From Bacteroidota bacterium (GTDB lineage: Bacteria > Bacteroidota > Bacteroidia > Bacteroidales > WCHB1-69): a stretch of 51,837 nucleotides of DNA. The translations under genes and the position numbers were made by a program. Position 1 is the stretch's first letter; each line of letters starts with the position of its first letter. The stretch spans positions 1 to 51,837 of the forward strand of contig WQTS01000132.1 of NCBI GenBank assembly GCA_009786185.1, given 5' to 3'. The notes beneath the pieces are model-generated. The model had not been told where the DNA came from, did not search any database, and worked only from the letters and a program-made list of their open reading frames with translations. This document shows positions 31,119 to 42,100 of the stretch, piece by piece.

Positions 31119-33986
31119 TTATCGATAATTCTCCTCAAAAAAGTTCTTATATAACCGCCGCTCATCTACTTTGCTATAATAAATAGAATAATTGGACGAC
31201 GAAATAGGATACACTGTAATGCTCCTATCTTCAATTGCCGATGAGAATACATCGTTAGTTGTTAATGCAATATAGTAATTCATAGCATCGGTTTTGCCTC
31301 TAAATCTTGAAACAGTAACCATTTGTTCATTTTGGTTGATGTAAAAACTGTTTACGTTAAAACGCTCTAAGCTGAAATAGGTAGAGTTGAAATTAGAGAC
31401 ATCATATTTTACATCATTCACCGCTTTTTTATGAATATCCACTAGAACAATGACATGATGATGTTCATCTAAATTCGAATTAAAAGGCGAATCTTTAACA
31501 TTTATAGTCGTTTCAGGGAAATTAGCAACACTTGTTGTACCATCATTTATGATATGAGTTTGAGTTTGATTCTTAGAAAATATAGACAGATAGATTTTTG
31601 CCAACTCCGTTACTTTTTCTTTAGGATGATTTTGGATAATTTGAGTTAAAGCTCCTTTTAGAGCGTCTTCTCCTTCTAATTGTCCTATGGCAACAGCTCT
31701 TAAATAAGCAGTTTTTGCAATTAATGTTACGTCTTCCGTTAGTGCAATTAAATCATCGGCAAGCTGCACGGTTCTTGCCCATTGCTTGCTGCTGTAAACT
31801 CCATGGAGTTCTTCATATTTGCGTTCATTTTCTTTGGCTGCTTCCGCCATTTTTATATAATAGTTCGGATCCAAAATCAATTTAGCATAGTCTGTATCAG
31901 GATATTTTGTAAGAATAACGTTTTTAGCTTCATCTGCTTTGGGTATATTCTTCAATTTTGTGTAATTCGTCCAAAGCAAAAAGTAGCCGGGCAGTACCAA
32001 ATCATGTTCGGGGAAGCGTTGAATCAGTTTATGTAGCATTTCGTTCGAACGCTTCAAATCGTTCAGCTGATCGAAATAAATAGTGCCTGCATTGTACATA
32101 GCATTTGCGATCAGCATATTTGACGAATCTATGGCTCCCGGTGTCAGCGGCAGGTCTTGAGTATAATATTCCGGCTTTTTAGGGTCGGTTTCTCTTCTCT
32201 TAATAGGATTGCCATCTTCGTCAAATTCCTCTTCCTCCTCCCTTTCGACGCCCGCATTCATATCTGCCATATCTTCAAACGAAATAACGGTTTTGTTACT
32301 AATCCTCCAGTTATCTTCTAATTTTCTATTACCAAAGCGTCTGTAAAACTCCGTAGCGCCTTGACTAACCAATCCGGGATTATAAAAATACCATTTACGG
32401 CTTTGTCCTTGTGTATTTACATTTACATTGGCAAAATTTTGCGTGGCTTGCAAGGCCAGCATTCTATCCGCTTCTTCTTTTGCCAAACGACGTTCCTCTT
32501 CCGTATATTTAGCAATCATTTGATTCACCCAACTTCTTCGTTGGCTTTCAGGCATTTTTGCAATGCGCTGCAAGCTGTCTTGCAGGTGAATCATGTCTAA
32601 ATTTTCCACTAAATCTCTTAATACGGAGGCTTTTTGAAGAATTTTATCATGGTTAGGAAAATTGGAGGGCAACGACATGAGCGTAGTATCATAATAAGCT
32701 TGCGCTTTCACATATTCTTCTTCATTAAAAAAGATGTCTGCTAAAGTTAATGCCGAGAATGTTCTTTGGTAATCATTTCTTGTATATGCCGCAACCGATT
32801 TGGCAAGATAAAATTCTCTGTCGGCATCATTTTCGTCCACACGCGCAATTTCAGAGAAAGCATAATAAATTTGATCACGATAATCCTCATTTTTAGGATC
32901 TTTGAGCATTTTATTCAACTCTTTTACAATATTTTTTTTCGACAAAGAGGTTCCGTCATAATTTCCGGCTAAGTGCATTCGTGCGCTAAATTCCATCTCA
33001 TACTCAGGGTTCGCTCTTATTACCTTTAAAAACCAATTTTGCGCAGCCTGTTGATTCTCTAATTTTTCATATAATTGTCCTAAAATGAAATACAAACGTA
33101 CTTTAAAATCTTTTTTGGGGCGATATTGCAACGCTATTTTAATATTGTCAATAGCTTCTTCAATATCTCCGTTTGGCGCCAATAAGTTATATTCCGCTGT
33201 TGCTGCATAGTATTGAAGCCGAACATTATTGGTAATTTTTCGTTTTGTTGCTTGCGGCTTCTTTTTTGAGCTTTTACTCACTGTAGCTGTTGGTTTTTTC
33301 TTTTTGGCTTTACTATATTTGCTCTTCTTTTTGGGAGGGGTTTTAGATTTCGTTTTTAACTCATCATCATCTCTGATATTGGTTGTTCTAATATTTTTTT
33401 GATGCATTAATGGACCTATCTCCTCTAAAAAAGATTGTGCGCGTACCGGATAACCTTGCTGCAACTCGGCGCGTGCAATCCATATCGTAGCTTCTTCCAC
33501 GCTTCCCCATTCTTTATAAACAGCAGAAACATAATTAAATACACGCTTTGCTTCGTTATAATCCTGTTTATAGAAATACGCTTTCCCCATCATCATATAC
33601 GCATCGTTCATGGTTTTCACATGCTCTTTTCCACGAATCAAAATAGAGTGTTTAAATACTGATTTTGAAGCTTTTTCTATAGCTCTGTCAAACGATGGGA
33701 ATGCAGAGGTTAAATCTTGTTTGGGAGGATAAAAATAAATAGGAAGTATTTCCAAATAATTATCTTTCCGTTTTTTATCTAAATCTGCAATACCTTTTTT
33801 TAATGCTTCTTTTCCGTTAAAGTTAACATTATACGTGGAAGTTACCGTATGATACGCACGGTTGGCAAAATTATTTTTACGGGTAGCACACGAAGTGCTG
33901 AGCAACAGTACAATGCCCCAAAATAAAATCCAAAATTTAGGTGTATGTTTCAAAATAGTTGTGAGTTTAGATAGTTTAACGTGCAA
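31119..33986 (-). CDS. sprE: T9SS/gliding TPR lipoprotein SprE (PorW)
   Basis: The product is 955 aa. A hydrophobic leader ends in a lipobox with C33 (LLLSTSC), followed by ATRKNNFANRAYHTVTSTYN, the characteristic start of SprE/PorW. Many TPR helices run to about residue 800, interrupted by a Lys/Ser-rich linker (about 215-255), and the C-terminal domain holds IVLVDIHKKAVNDVKYDVSNFN. SprE/PorW is an outer-membrane-associated lipoprotein needed for type IX secretion. It is the last gene of a long minus-strand directon that also includes sprA, 32 bp after ptb. Convergent with the nucleoside permease. Confidence 0.9.
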   Translation of the reverse strand: MHVKLSKLTTILKHTPKFWILFWGIVLLLSTSCATRKNNFANRAYHTVTSTYNVNFNGKEALKKGIADLDKKRKDNYLEILPIYFYPPKQDLTSAFPSFDRAIEKASKSVFKHSILIRGKEHVKTMNDAYMMMGKAYFYKQDYNEAKRVFNYVSAVYKEWGSVEEATIWIARAELQQGYPVRAQSFLEEIGPLMHQKNIRTTNIRDDDELKTKSKTPPKKKSKYSKAKKKKPTATVSKSSKKKPQATKRKITNNVRLQYYAATAEYNLLAPNGDIEEAIDNIKIALQYRPKKDFKVRLYFILGQLYEKLENQQAAQNWFLKVIRANPEYEMEFSARMHLAGNYDGTSLSKKNIVKELNKMLKDPKNEDYRDQIYYAFSEIARVDENDADREFYLAKSVAAYTRNDYQRTFSALTLADIFFNEEEYVKAQAYYDTTLMSLPSNFPNHDKILQKASVLRDLVENLDMIHLQDSLQRIAKMPESQRRSWVNQMIAKYTEEERRLAKEEADRMLALQATQNFANVNVNTQGQSRKWYFYNPGLVSQGATEFYRRFGNRKLEDNWRISNKTVISFEDMADMNAGVEREEEEEFDEDGNPIKRRETDPKKPEYYTQDLPLTPGAIDSSNMLIANAMYNAGTIYFDQLNDLKRSNEMLHKLIQRFPEHDLVLPGYFLLWTNYTKLKNIPKADEAKNVILTKYPDTDYAKLILDPNYYIKMAEAAKENERKYEELHGVYSSKQWARTVQLADDLIALTEDVTLIAKTAYLRAVAIGQLEGEDALKGALTQIIQNHPKEKVTELAKIYLSIFSKNQTQTHIINDGTTSVANFPETTINVKDSPFNSNLDEHHHVIVLVDIHKKAVNDVKYDVSNFNSTYFSLERFNVNSFYINQNEQMVTVSRFRGKTDAMNYYIALTTNDVFSSAIEDRSITVYPISSSNYSIYYSKVDERRLYKNFFEENYR

Positions 33987-34018
33987 TATTGAAGAATATT
34001 TTTAAAACGGATAATTCA

Positions 34019-34915
34019 TTACAATACGGCAGCCATAGCAATAGAATAGAGTTTTGTAAGCGATGTGTCTGCACGTGAAGAAAGTACGCAAGGCGCTTTA
34101 GCGCCGGCAAGAAAAGCGCCCACTTCGGCATTGTTAAACTTGGTGGAACATTTGTAAAAAATGTTTCCGCTTTCAATATTCGGAAAAAGCAGTCCATCGG
34201 CATCGCCGGCTACACCGCCCACCATCTTTTTAGTTTTCGCAGTCTCTTCATCTACTGCAACATCCAAAGATATAGGCCCGTCGATTAATGCACCGGTAAT
34301 TTGTCCTCTATCTGCCATTTTTGCAAGGATTGCCGCATCCACACAGGCGGGCATTCCGGCAGACATTTGCTCGGTAGCTGCAATAATCGCCACTTTAGGT
34401 TGCGTTAAACCAATTGCTTTTGCCGTTCTAATGATATATTGCAATATCATTTGTTTTTGCTTCAAATCGGGTGCCGGAATAATAGCACAGTCGCTGGCAA
34501 TGAGCAATTTATGATAAGCAGGGTTTTCAACAACGGCAACATGCGAAAGCACGGCGTTAGGCGGGCATAAGCCTTGCTCTTTATTCAAAATAGCACGCAT
34601 ATATTTGTCGGTAGAAAGCGCGCCTTTCATCAAAATATCGGCTTCTTTTTGGTTAATGAGGTTGCAACTTTTGGTTGCAGCTTTCATCTCATCGGGTTCA
34701 TGAACAATAACGAATTTGTCTGCATCAATATTTAATTGTTTGCATACCTGACGAATAACAGGTTCATCTCCTACCAAAATGGCGTCCACAATGCCGAGCT
34801 CTACGGCGTTATTCACAGCTTCAATCGTATGATCATCGTTGGCAAAAGCTGCCACCAACCTTTTTTTCGGTTTCGATTTTACTAAATCTATTACTTGAGC
34901 TAATTTTGTAATCAT
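34019..34915 (-). CDS. ptb: Phosphate butyryltransferase-like enzyme (PTA/PTB family)
   Basis: The product is 298 aa, the size of phosphate butyryltransferases and shorter than most phosphate acetyltransferases. It would convert an acyl-CoA (butyryl- or branched-chain) and phosphate to acyl-phosphate and CoA. Family markers include ADILMKGALSTDKYMRAIL, LIASDCAIIPAPDL and the C-terminal GAKAPCVLSSRADTSLTK. No acyl kinase (buk) gene is adjacent. It overlaps the preceding oxoamine synthase gene by 4 bp. Acetyl-CoA as a substrate is not ruled out. Confidence 0.88.
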   Translation of the reverse strand: MITKLAQVIDLVKSKPKKRLVAAFANDDHTIEAVNNAVELGIVDAILVGDEPVIRQVCKQLNIDADKFVIVHEPDEMKAATKSCNLINQKEADILMKGALSTDKYMRAILNKEQGLCPPNAVLSHVAVVENPAYHKLLIASDCAIIPAPDLKQKQMILQYIIRTAKAIGLTQPKVAIIAATEQMSAGMPACVDAAILAKMADRGQITGALIDGPISLDVAVDEETAKTKKMVGGVAGDADGLLFPNIESGNIFYKCSTKFNNAEVGAFLAGAKAPCVLSSRADTSLTKLYSIAMAAVL

Positions 34916-36168
34916 TGTTTATTCAAATTTCTGTTAGGCATAGGTTTATTATAGTAGCCTTGGGCTAATTTTTCTTTTACTTCGCTGAACACGTTTATGG
35001 TACGCTCTACATCTTCCAGTGTGTGTACGGCGGTAGGAATCAAACGAAGCATGAGTACGCCTTTCGGGATAACCGGATAAGTAACTATGGAGCAGAAAAT
35101 ACCGTAGTTTTCTCTTAAATCAACCACTACGTTAGTGCCTTCATCGGGACCGCCTTCAAAATAAACAGGTGTTACAGGAGATTCGGTTTTTCCGATATTA
35201 AATCCTTTCTCTTTCAATCCTTTTTGAAGCGCATTTACAATAACCCATAATTTTTCACGAAGTTCGTGTTTGCTTCTAAGCAACTCCAAACGTTTTAAAC
35301 CGCCAATTACCATAGGCATAGGAAGCGATTTAGCAAAAATTTGAGAACGCATATTAAAACGAAGATGGTCAACGATTTCCTTTTCGGAAGCCACAAATCC
35401 GCCGATACCTGCCATACTTTTGGCAAACGTTCCGAAATAAACGTCTACGCCGTCTGTGCAGTTTAAAAATTCGGCTACGCCGGCTCCGGTTTCTCCCATC
35501 GTTCCAAAACCGTGTGCATCATCTACCAACAATCTGAATGGAAACTCTTTTTTCATTGCTACAATCTCATCCAACTTTCCGAGATCGCCTGCCATTCCAA
35601 AAACGCCTTCGGTAATTACTAAGATACCGCCGCCGTTTTGCTCAGCTACAGGCATTGCATGTTGCATTTGCTTACGAAAACTATCCATGTCATTGTGTTG
35701 GAACACAAAGCGCTTTGCTAAACTCAGGCGTAATCCATCTAAAATACAAGCATGAGATTCGCTATCATAAACGATTACATCTCGGCGCGTGGTCAATACA
35801 TCAATAATAGACACCATACCTTGATACCCGAAATTCATCAAATAACCGGCAGGTTTTCCTACAAACTCGGCAAGTTCTTGCTCTAATTGCTTGTGATACA
35901 CGCTGTCGCCCGACATCATGCGCGCACCCATGGGATAACCCATACCATAATCTTTGGCGGCTTGCGCGTCGGCTTCGCGCACTTCCGGATGGTTGGCAAG
36001 TCCCAAGTAGTTATTCAAACTCCACGTAAGCACTTCTTTGCCATTAAACTTCATTTTAGGTTGAATCTCTCCTTCTAATTTTGGAAACATAAAATAGCCG
36101 TCGGCAAATTCTTGGTATTGCCCCAATGGGCCCGGCGTTTCTTTGATGCGTTGAAAAATGTCTTTCAT
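34912..36168 (-). CDS. PLP-dependent alpha-oxoamine synthase (KBL/BioF/SPT family)
   Basis: The product is 418 aa. Members condense an amino acid with an acyl-CoA, releasing CO2: glycine C-acetyltransferase, 8-amino-7-oxononanoate synthase or serine palmitoyltransferase. Visible features are the PLP lysine K250 (TFAKSMAGIGGF), the cofactor aspartate region VDDAHGFG (215-222), SHA with H139, and TWSLNNYLGLANHP. Bacteroidota use serine palmitoyltransferase for sphingolipids, a plausible role here, but the substrate cannot be decided from sequence alone. It starts 7 bp after sprA and overlaps ptb by 4 bp. Confidence 0.85.
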   Translation of the reverse strand: MKDIFQRIKETPGPLGQYQEFADGYFMFPKLEGEIQPKMKFNGKEVLTWSLNNYLGLANHPEVREADAQAAKDYGMGYPMGARMMSGDSVYHKQLEQELAEFVGKPAGYLMNFGYQGMVSIIDVLTTRRDVIVYDSESHACILDGLRLSLAKRFVFQHNDMDSFRKQMQHAMPVAEQNGGGILVITEGVFGMAGDLGKLDEIVAMKKEFPFRLLVDDAHGFGTMGETGAGVAEFLNCTDGVDVYFGTFAKSMAGIGGFVASEKEIVDHLRFNMRSQIFAKSLPMPMVIGGLKRLELLRSKHELREKLWVIVNALQKGLKEKGFNIGKTESPVTPVYFEGGPDEGTNVVVDLRENYGIFCSIVTYPVIPKGVLMLRLIPTAVHTLEDVERTINVFSEVKEKLAQGYYNKPMPNRNLNKQ

Positions 36169-36175
36169 ATTTTTT

Positions 36176-39100
36176 TTATTGTGTTAACATTAACCGGACA
36201 CTGATTCCGGCTTCAATATTAGAATTTTGGTATTGTGTAGAAATGTAGGGCTTATTAAGAATGTGGTTGTAGTACAGTCTAAGTCCCACCATGTTGCTAA
36301 TTTGGTAATCTGCGGAAGCATTGATAGAAAAATTGAGCATTCCTGACGAAACTTGGTTTAAATCTTCGGCAATTCTCCTCAAGGTGGTTACATTATCGCG
36401 CATAGAAAATCCAAGCGTAACATTCAAATCGCTCACTATTTGGCGTTTAGAACCGCCAAAATTAAGCCCCAGTTTCAAATCTTTAAAACGGTATCCGGTA
36501 GCTATCACAAATTCATTCGTTGACATTTCCGTAATTTGGTTGTTCGCAAAGCTTAACGCTACATTTCTTCCTTTTTTGTATTCTACTTTTATCATCAAAC
36601 TATTGGTCAGGGTCATATCAAATCCAATTAACGGATTGAAATTTTCCGACATAGCCACCTGGGCAATATCGTTTCGGGGAATAAAATTTCCTAACGGATC
36701 TAGTTCGGTGGGATTTCCTGCCCTATCTTCTTTAAACAAAATATTTGATGTGTAACTGCCAATATTGTAAGTACAAACATAACTATGATTAAGAGAGAAG
36801 TTTTGGAAAACTTTTCCTACTGCCTTAATTTTAGTTAATCCGTTGTAACGCAATTGCCAGTTGGGCAAAGGCACCGACAAAAATGGGGAGAGTTTCATTT
36901 TTTGAGCATCCTTACCCATATAGGCAGACATGAACGAATACATTAACACCTCTTGCGAAAGTATATTATATCCTGAAGGGTAACCTGCGGAATCCTTACC
37001 TATGGAATTGTCATTCTCATCTGCCACCCGCTCAGCAATCTCTAAACGAATAGCTCTAAATTCATCAAAAATTTTGTCGTTATTTCTGAAAAATGTTTTT
37101 AATCCTACGAATGTGGCGTTAAAATTACCGGTTGTTACAGGGGAAAAACGTCGTATATTTCCCTGATCATCTGCTCTGAAAAACTCTGTAAAATTGCGTG
37201 TAACTACGCGATTCGCCGTTACATCAATACGAAAATCTTTGAATGGTTCTACCTGAGCTCTAAAGTTTATGGTTTGATTAAATTTCCGCTGGAAAGCAGT
37301 ATTTAACCGGCCATCCTGAGTAATCCAATTACCGTCAATTGCCATTTGTTGAATATTGGGCTGACCACCAAAAACATACCAAAATCCGGGAGAATTGTGC
37401 CTAAAGTTAATCCCAAACAAATCAGGTTCGTGCATGTAGCCGGGAAGCACAGTTCCTCTTCCTTCACTGAAACTAAGGTTTACATTACGAACCATCATAA
37501 AGAAGCGCAATGTTCCATCTCCAATGATTTTAGCATAATTGGGTTTTTCTTTTAAACTGTCTTTTTCCGATTTCTTTTTCTTATTGTTTTTATCGGGTTC
37601 GGGGGCAGGTCTTTGAGAGGTTGCCGGACTTCTTCGTTGTGGCGTAGGCGAATTAATCTTCTTCAAATATGGAACATGGTTATACAACGTAACTATATTT
37701 GCTTGTCCATTGATCTGAATTTGATTAGAGTTTTCAATCGTATTTCCTAAAGTTGCCAATGAAAGCGGCGCTCCTGCGTATCTAAAATTTCCTGCGTATC
37801 TAAAACTTGCTGTAAGCCAATTAAATATAGGTATTTTATTGATAGGAATCTGGTAAGAAATGTCAAAACGTTGGTCATAAAAATTCATACGACCGCCATC
37901 ACCAAATGACCGCCATATTTCCGCTTTTTTCTCTCTGGTATCAATTAATCCTTGCGGCTCTTCCAAACGAGCGGATGCACTAGCCATGTAAGTGAATCTC
38001 AAAGCCGAAGTAATATCCCATTGTAATGAATAATTTCTCAGCCAGTTAAAAGTTTTTACAAAGCTGGTATCCAAAATAATATTTCCTTGGCTTTTAGGAC
38101 GGAACTTAAATTCGTTAAAGTCTCTTACAATAGAAGTTCTAAAAGTAAAGCTCTTGGGAATCGGTGTAACATTCAGGTCTCTAATAATTTGCAACCATTG
38201 GGATTTTAGTCCTTTTTTCTGTCCCACTCTATAATTTTTAGGATTATGGCTAAAAGTATAACCAATTTCCCCTTCATGTCGTCTTTGGTTATCAAATTCC
38301 ATATCAACATCATGCTTATTTACTTGCGAATAGGCATACGAGAAGTCTAAATTTTCAATATCCCACGGACGCAGTTTTAGCGGTTTGCTAAGATTACGCT
38401 CTTTACGCACATTGGTAACGTTCACGTTGTTACGTTTCACAATATTGTTGGTAATCTTCCTTATGGAATCTCGTTCCATTTTAGTTTCGTACGTTTTTAA
38501 ATCATTTTTCAGTTTAACGTCCGGATTTAACGGGTTATACTCCGGTATTTCGCCTTGCATGGAGAAATCGTAATGGAACGGGATTTTTATATTCCAATTT
38601 TGCGGAAAGAGCACCTTCCCTCCATCAATGTTAGTTGCAAAGTCGATGGAGTAGGTAGTTGCCATTTGTCTTTGTGTAACCGACTGTTCCAAGCCACCGT
38701 ATCCGGGAGTTGTAATTGTTCCTGCGAGTGCAACGTCACCTAAATCGGCTAAATTGAGGCGCATTCTTCCTAATGCTGCCGCGCCGGACCGGTCGTTAAA
38801 GCCCGACAATCGTAATTCATTCACCCAAACTTCCACCGATTTGGGCAACATATCATCGCCATCGTTTAAGTGTCTCTTTTTAGGATTCCGCACCCCAATC
38901 ATAATGGTGGTAACATTTCCCAAGTTGGGCATCCCCACTACAGAAACTCTGTTTCTGCCCACAGTTTCCGAATATGGCAATGCAATATTAATATGTTGCC
39001 CATAACGAACGGCAATATTTCTACGTTGTTTAATATTAACAAGCGTATCTAATATAATAGCCATTCTATTTTCAAAGGGCCAAATAGACGCGGTGTCGTT

Positions 39101-42100
39101 AACAAACCACGGCGACATCTTTGCCGGAATCTCATATTCGTAGTAGTTTTGAGTAAAGTCGGAGCCTAAACGGATAAATACTGTTACATCGCCATCATAA
39201 ACCTCTTCATCTTCGAACATTTTTTCCGCGTGCACAAACATCTCCAATCTATTAAACTGTCTCATGTCGTAATTCACACCTCTAAAAATAGCACGAGCAT
39301 CTCCATCTTTTAAGTTTCTCACTTTCATACTTACCGATTGCTCGTTAAGCTGCTGGGTTTGCATTCCGCCAAAAGCAATTTCACGCTCAATTCCGGGTGG
39401 AATTTTATAGTTAATGGGCGTTCTGGTTCCGTTTTCTTCCAAATTCACCGTTCCTACCAAAAATTCGGTGTTGCTACCATCATTGCCGGGCAAATAATCT
39501 CCATCTTCCAAAAGATCTTGTGTATAAGACCTCCATGTATTACGAACCAACTCAAACGTAGCAAAACGCAAGATAATCGGTTCTTCAAAACCCCGCATAT
39601 AAACACGCATAAACCTAATGGAATTAAACCCATTGATAGCGCCAATGGCTTCTTCCGGATTTTTAATAGGAATACGAAATTGATACCAACGTGTAATAGG
39701 ATTTGTGCCATTAGGCAATCTTTCTGGAATAGCATCTATTATATCATTGATATAATTTTGCCCCACTACCATCATATTGGGATTAATATCCACACTCCAT
39801 TGATAATACTTTTCATCTTCGCTCATCGTATTATCGTTATTAATATCCTCACTGTTCGGCATGCTTGTTGCTATGGATAATACGTTATTGGTCAGGTCTC
39901 CTCTAAAATTTTCGGTAGAGTTTCCTTCCGAATTGTTAAAATACTTGTAACGTTCGTTGATGCCCGCTCTGCGTTCATCCCAATAAGTTCCCCTGTAAAA
40001 CCTGTAATCGTCTCCTGAAGGGTCTTCCCAAGCGCTTTGATAGGCTACGGAGGTTGAGGTGAAAGTTTCTCTTAAAAGTGACAAATAAGTATCTTCAAAA
40101 AAATCCCGCTCTCTTATTGTGGGTAATCCATCATATCCAACGTCTTGATTACGACGATTTTCATTGTTTTCAAATGCATTCACAATTTGTTGAATGGTGG
40201 GCACGCGTCCCCAAACGGTAAAGTCACAATTCTCATCCGAACCGTCGGCGGGCAGTCCGTCTTCAAAAAACTTCCTACTATCCCGCAAAATATCTTCCGA
40301 AATATCTCCTAAGTTAAAGTATAGTTTTCCTCCTCTGTGCTCCGGATTGTCAATAAACGGGTCCATTAACCAAAACTCAATATACTCATAGTTTTGAGAC
40401 TCAAAATCGGTATTATCGAATTTGCGCATCATTCCACCCCAACGCGAAGCCGGATCTCTTAAAGTTCCATCCGCATTAATTCCTCTTGAAAATCCTTCAC
40501 GACCAGCTACATCATAGTTAAAAGGTCCTTTTTCTTCAGGATAAAATGCCATGTTTAAAACGGGCATATAAGTAGAAACCGCCGTACTGGCATATTCTTT
40601 TTTGGGGAATAGTTCAGGTTCGTAAACCGCGCGGGCGTATGGTTTAGATTGCTCCTCACGGTCAATATTGGCAGGAGTAGCTGTAGTGTTATTATAGAAA
40701 AGCTGGTCGATGATATACCATGACAAACGAGCGCGGTTGTAACCGTAAGCCAACTGTCGTCTTCGCTCTTCGGTGGTCATATCTTCATAAGCAGTGGTAG
40801 TATTAATGAATGCTTCGGGGAACTTGTCGCGTTGCTCTTGCGGCGTAGAAGCCAAATGCCAATAAGAAAATTGGCGTAAATCTACGGAAGATCGTGCACC
40901 TTCAAAGTCATCAATATAGGTAGTTCCTTTTTTTCCGATAATTCTGTTATGTCCGGGAACAAAATGTGCAAATTCTCCCTCTACTTGAAAAGTTGACTCA
41001 GCAGTTGTACTATGAAACGGCAATAAATCAACGAATTTAGTAACCCAGGGAAGTTTGGTTCTATAAGCAAAATTCATTCCCCATATCATGTTGTTAATGG
41101 GTTCGTTGCCATAGTTTACTTTTTGTGTAATAGGACGTTCGCTCATATTTAAAATAGTAGCGCCTACTATAAAGTTTTCAGAAAAATTATACTCCACATT
41201 CGCACCGAAGAAGCGTTTTTTGTTCATCCCAAACATGGAGTTGCTTTCCACTGAAATTGAAATCGGAGTGCCTGATTTTAAAACACCTTCATTAGTGATA
41301 GTTACGGTACCCATACTGTAGTTTACCGTATAATCCACGTTTTCAATCAGTCTCATTCCGCCTGCATTTACCACTACGGAACCTTGCGGGATATTCCAAG
41401 CATTCAATTGATATTCAGAACCATACGCTGAACGATATTGTCCTTCCAGATAGTATTTGTTTTGGCTGGTAAATTGCTGCGCCATGGTTTTGGTCATGGT
41501 GTAAAGTGAGTCGAAGGCATATCTGTTTGCCCAAGCCAAGTTGTCATTATATTCGGAAGTACCTTTGTCTAAACCTTCCAAAATAGCATTCCGTAAATCT
41601 TGTCCAAACGGCTCAATCGTTGGGAAGAAGATTTTTCCTGTACGCGAAACAATCGTACCGCCGTTCATATCTGCGCCGTCAATAAAGTCGAAAACGCCAT
41701 CGGGAAAAGGATCTAATTGTTGGTTCAGCCTATCCAAGCCCATCAAACGAATTAATGGAATTCCTTTTTTATCAGACTCGGTAAAGAAGCCGTTGGGAAC
41801 GCCTTCTTTATCACCTGTAAAAAGTACATTTAATCTGAATCTTTCCGGTGAAATTTGGTATCCGCCAATGCTATAGACGTTTTTCATCATCAACTTCCAT
41901 AGCGGACCTCTCGTATTTAAGTTGGTACTTTTTAACAGTTTTACGCGAAGAGCTCTTGGAGCAAACACTTCATTGGTAAATTCTCCCACTTGATATACAT
42001 TATCATCGCCAATTACCTGATATTGAAAAGCTACTGCCAACACTTGATCGGAATGTAGTGGGGTATTTAAAGAAATAAACCCCAACTTTGAGTTGAAGGT

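Noticed and set aside
33976..34203. 75-codon minus-strand ORF between ptb and sprE
   Set aside because: It overlaps the end of ptb in another frame and has no family features.
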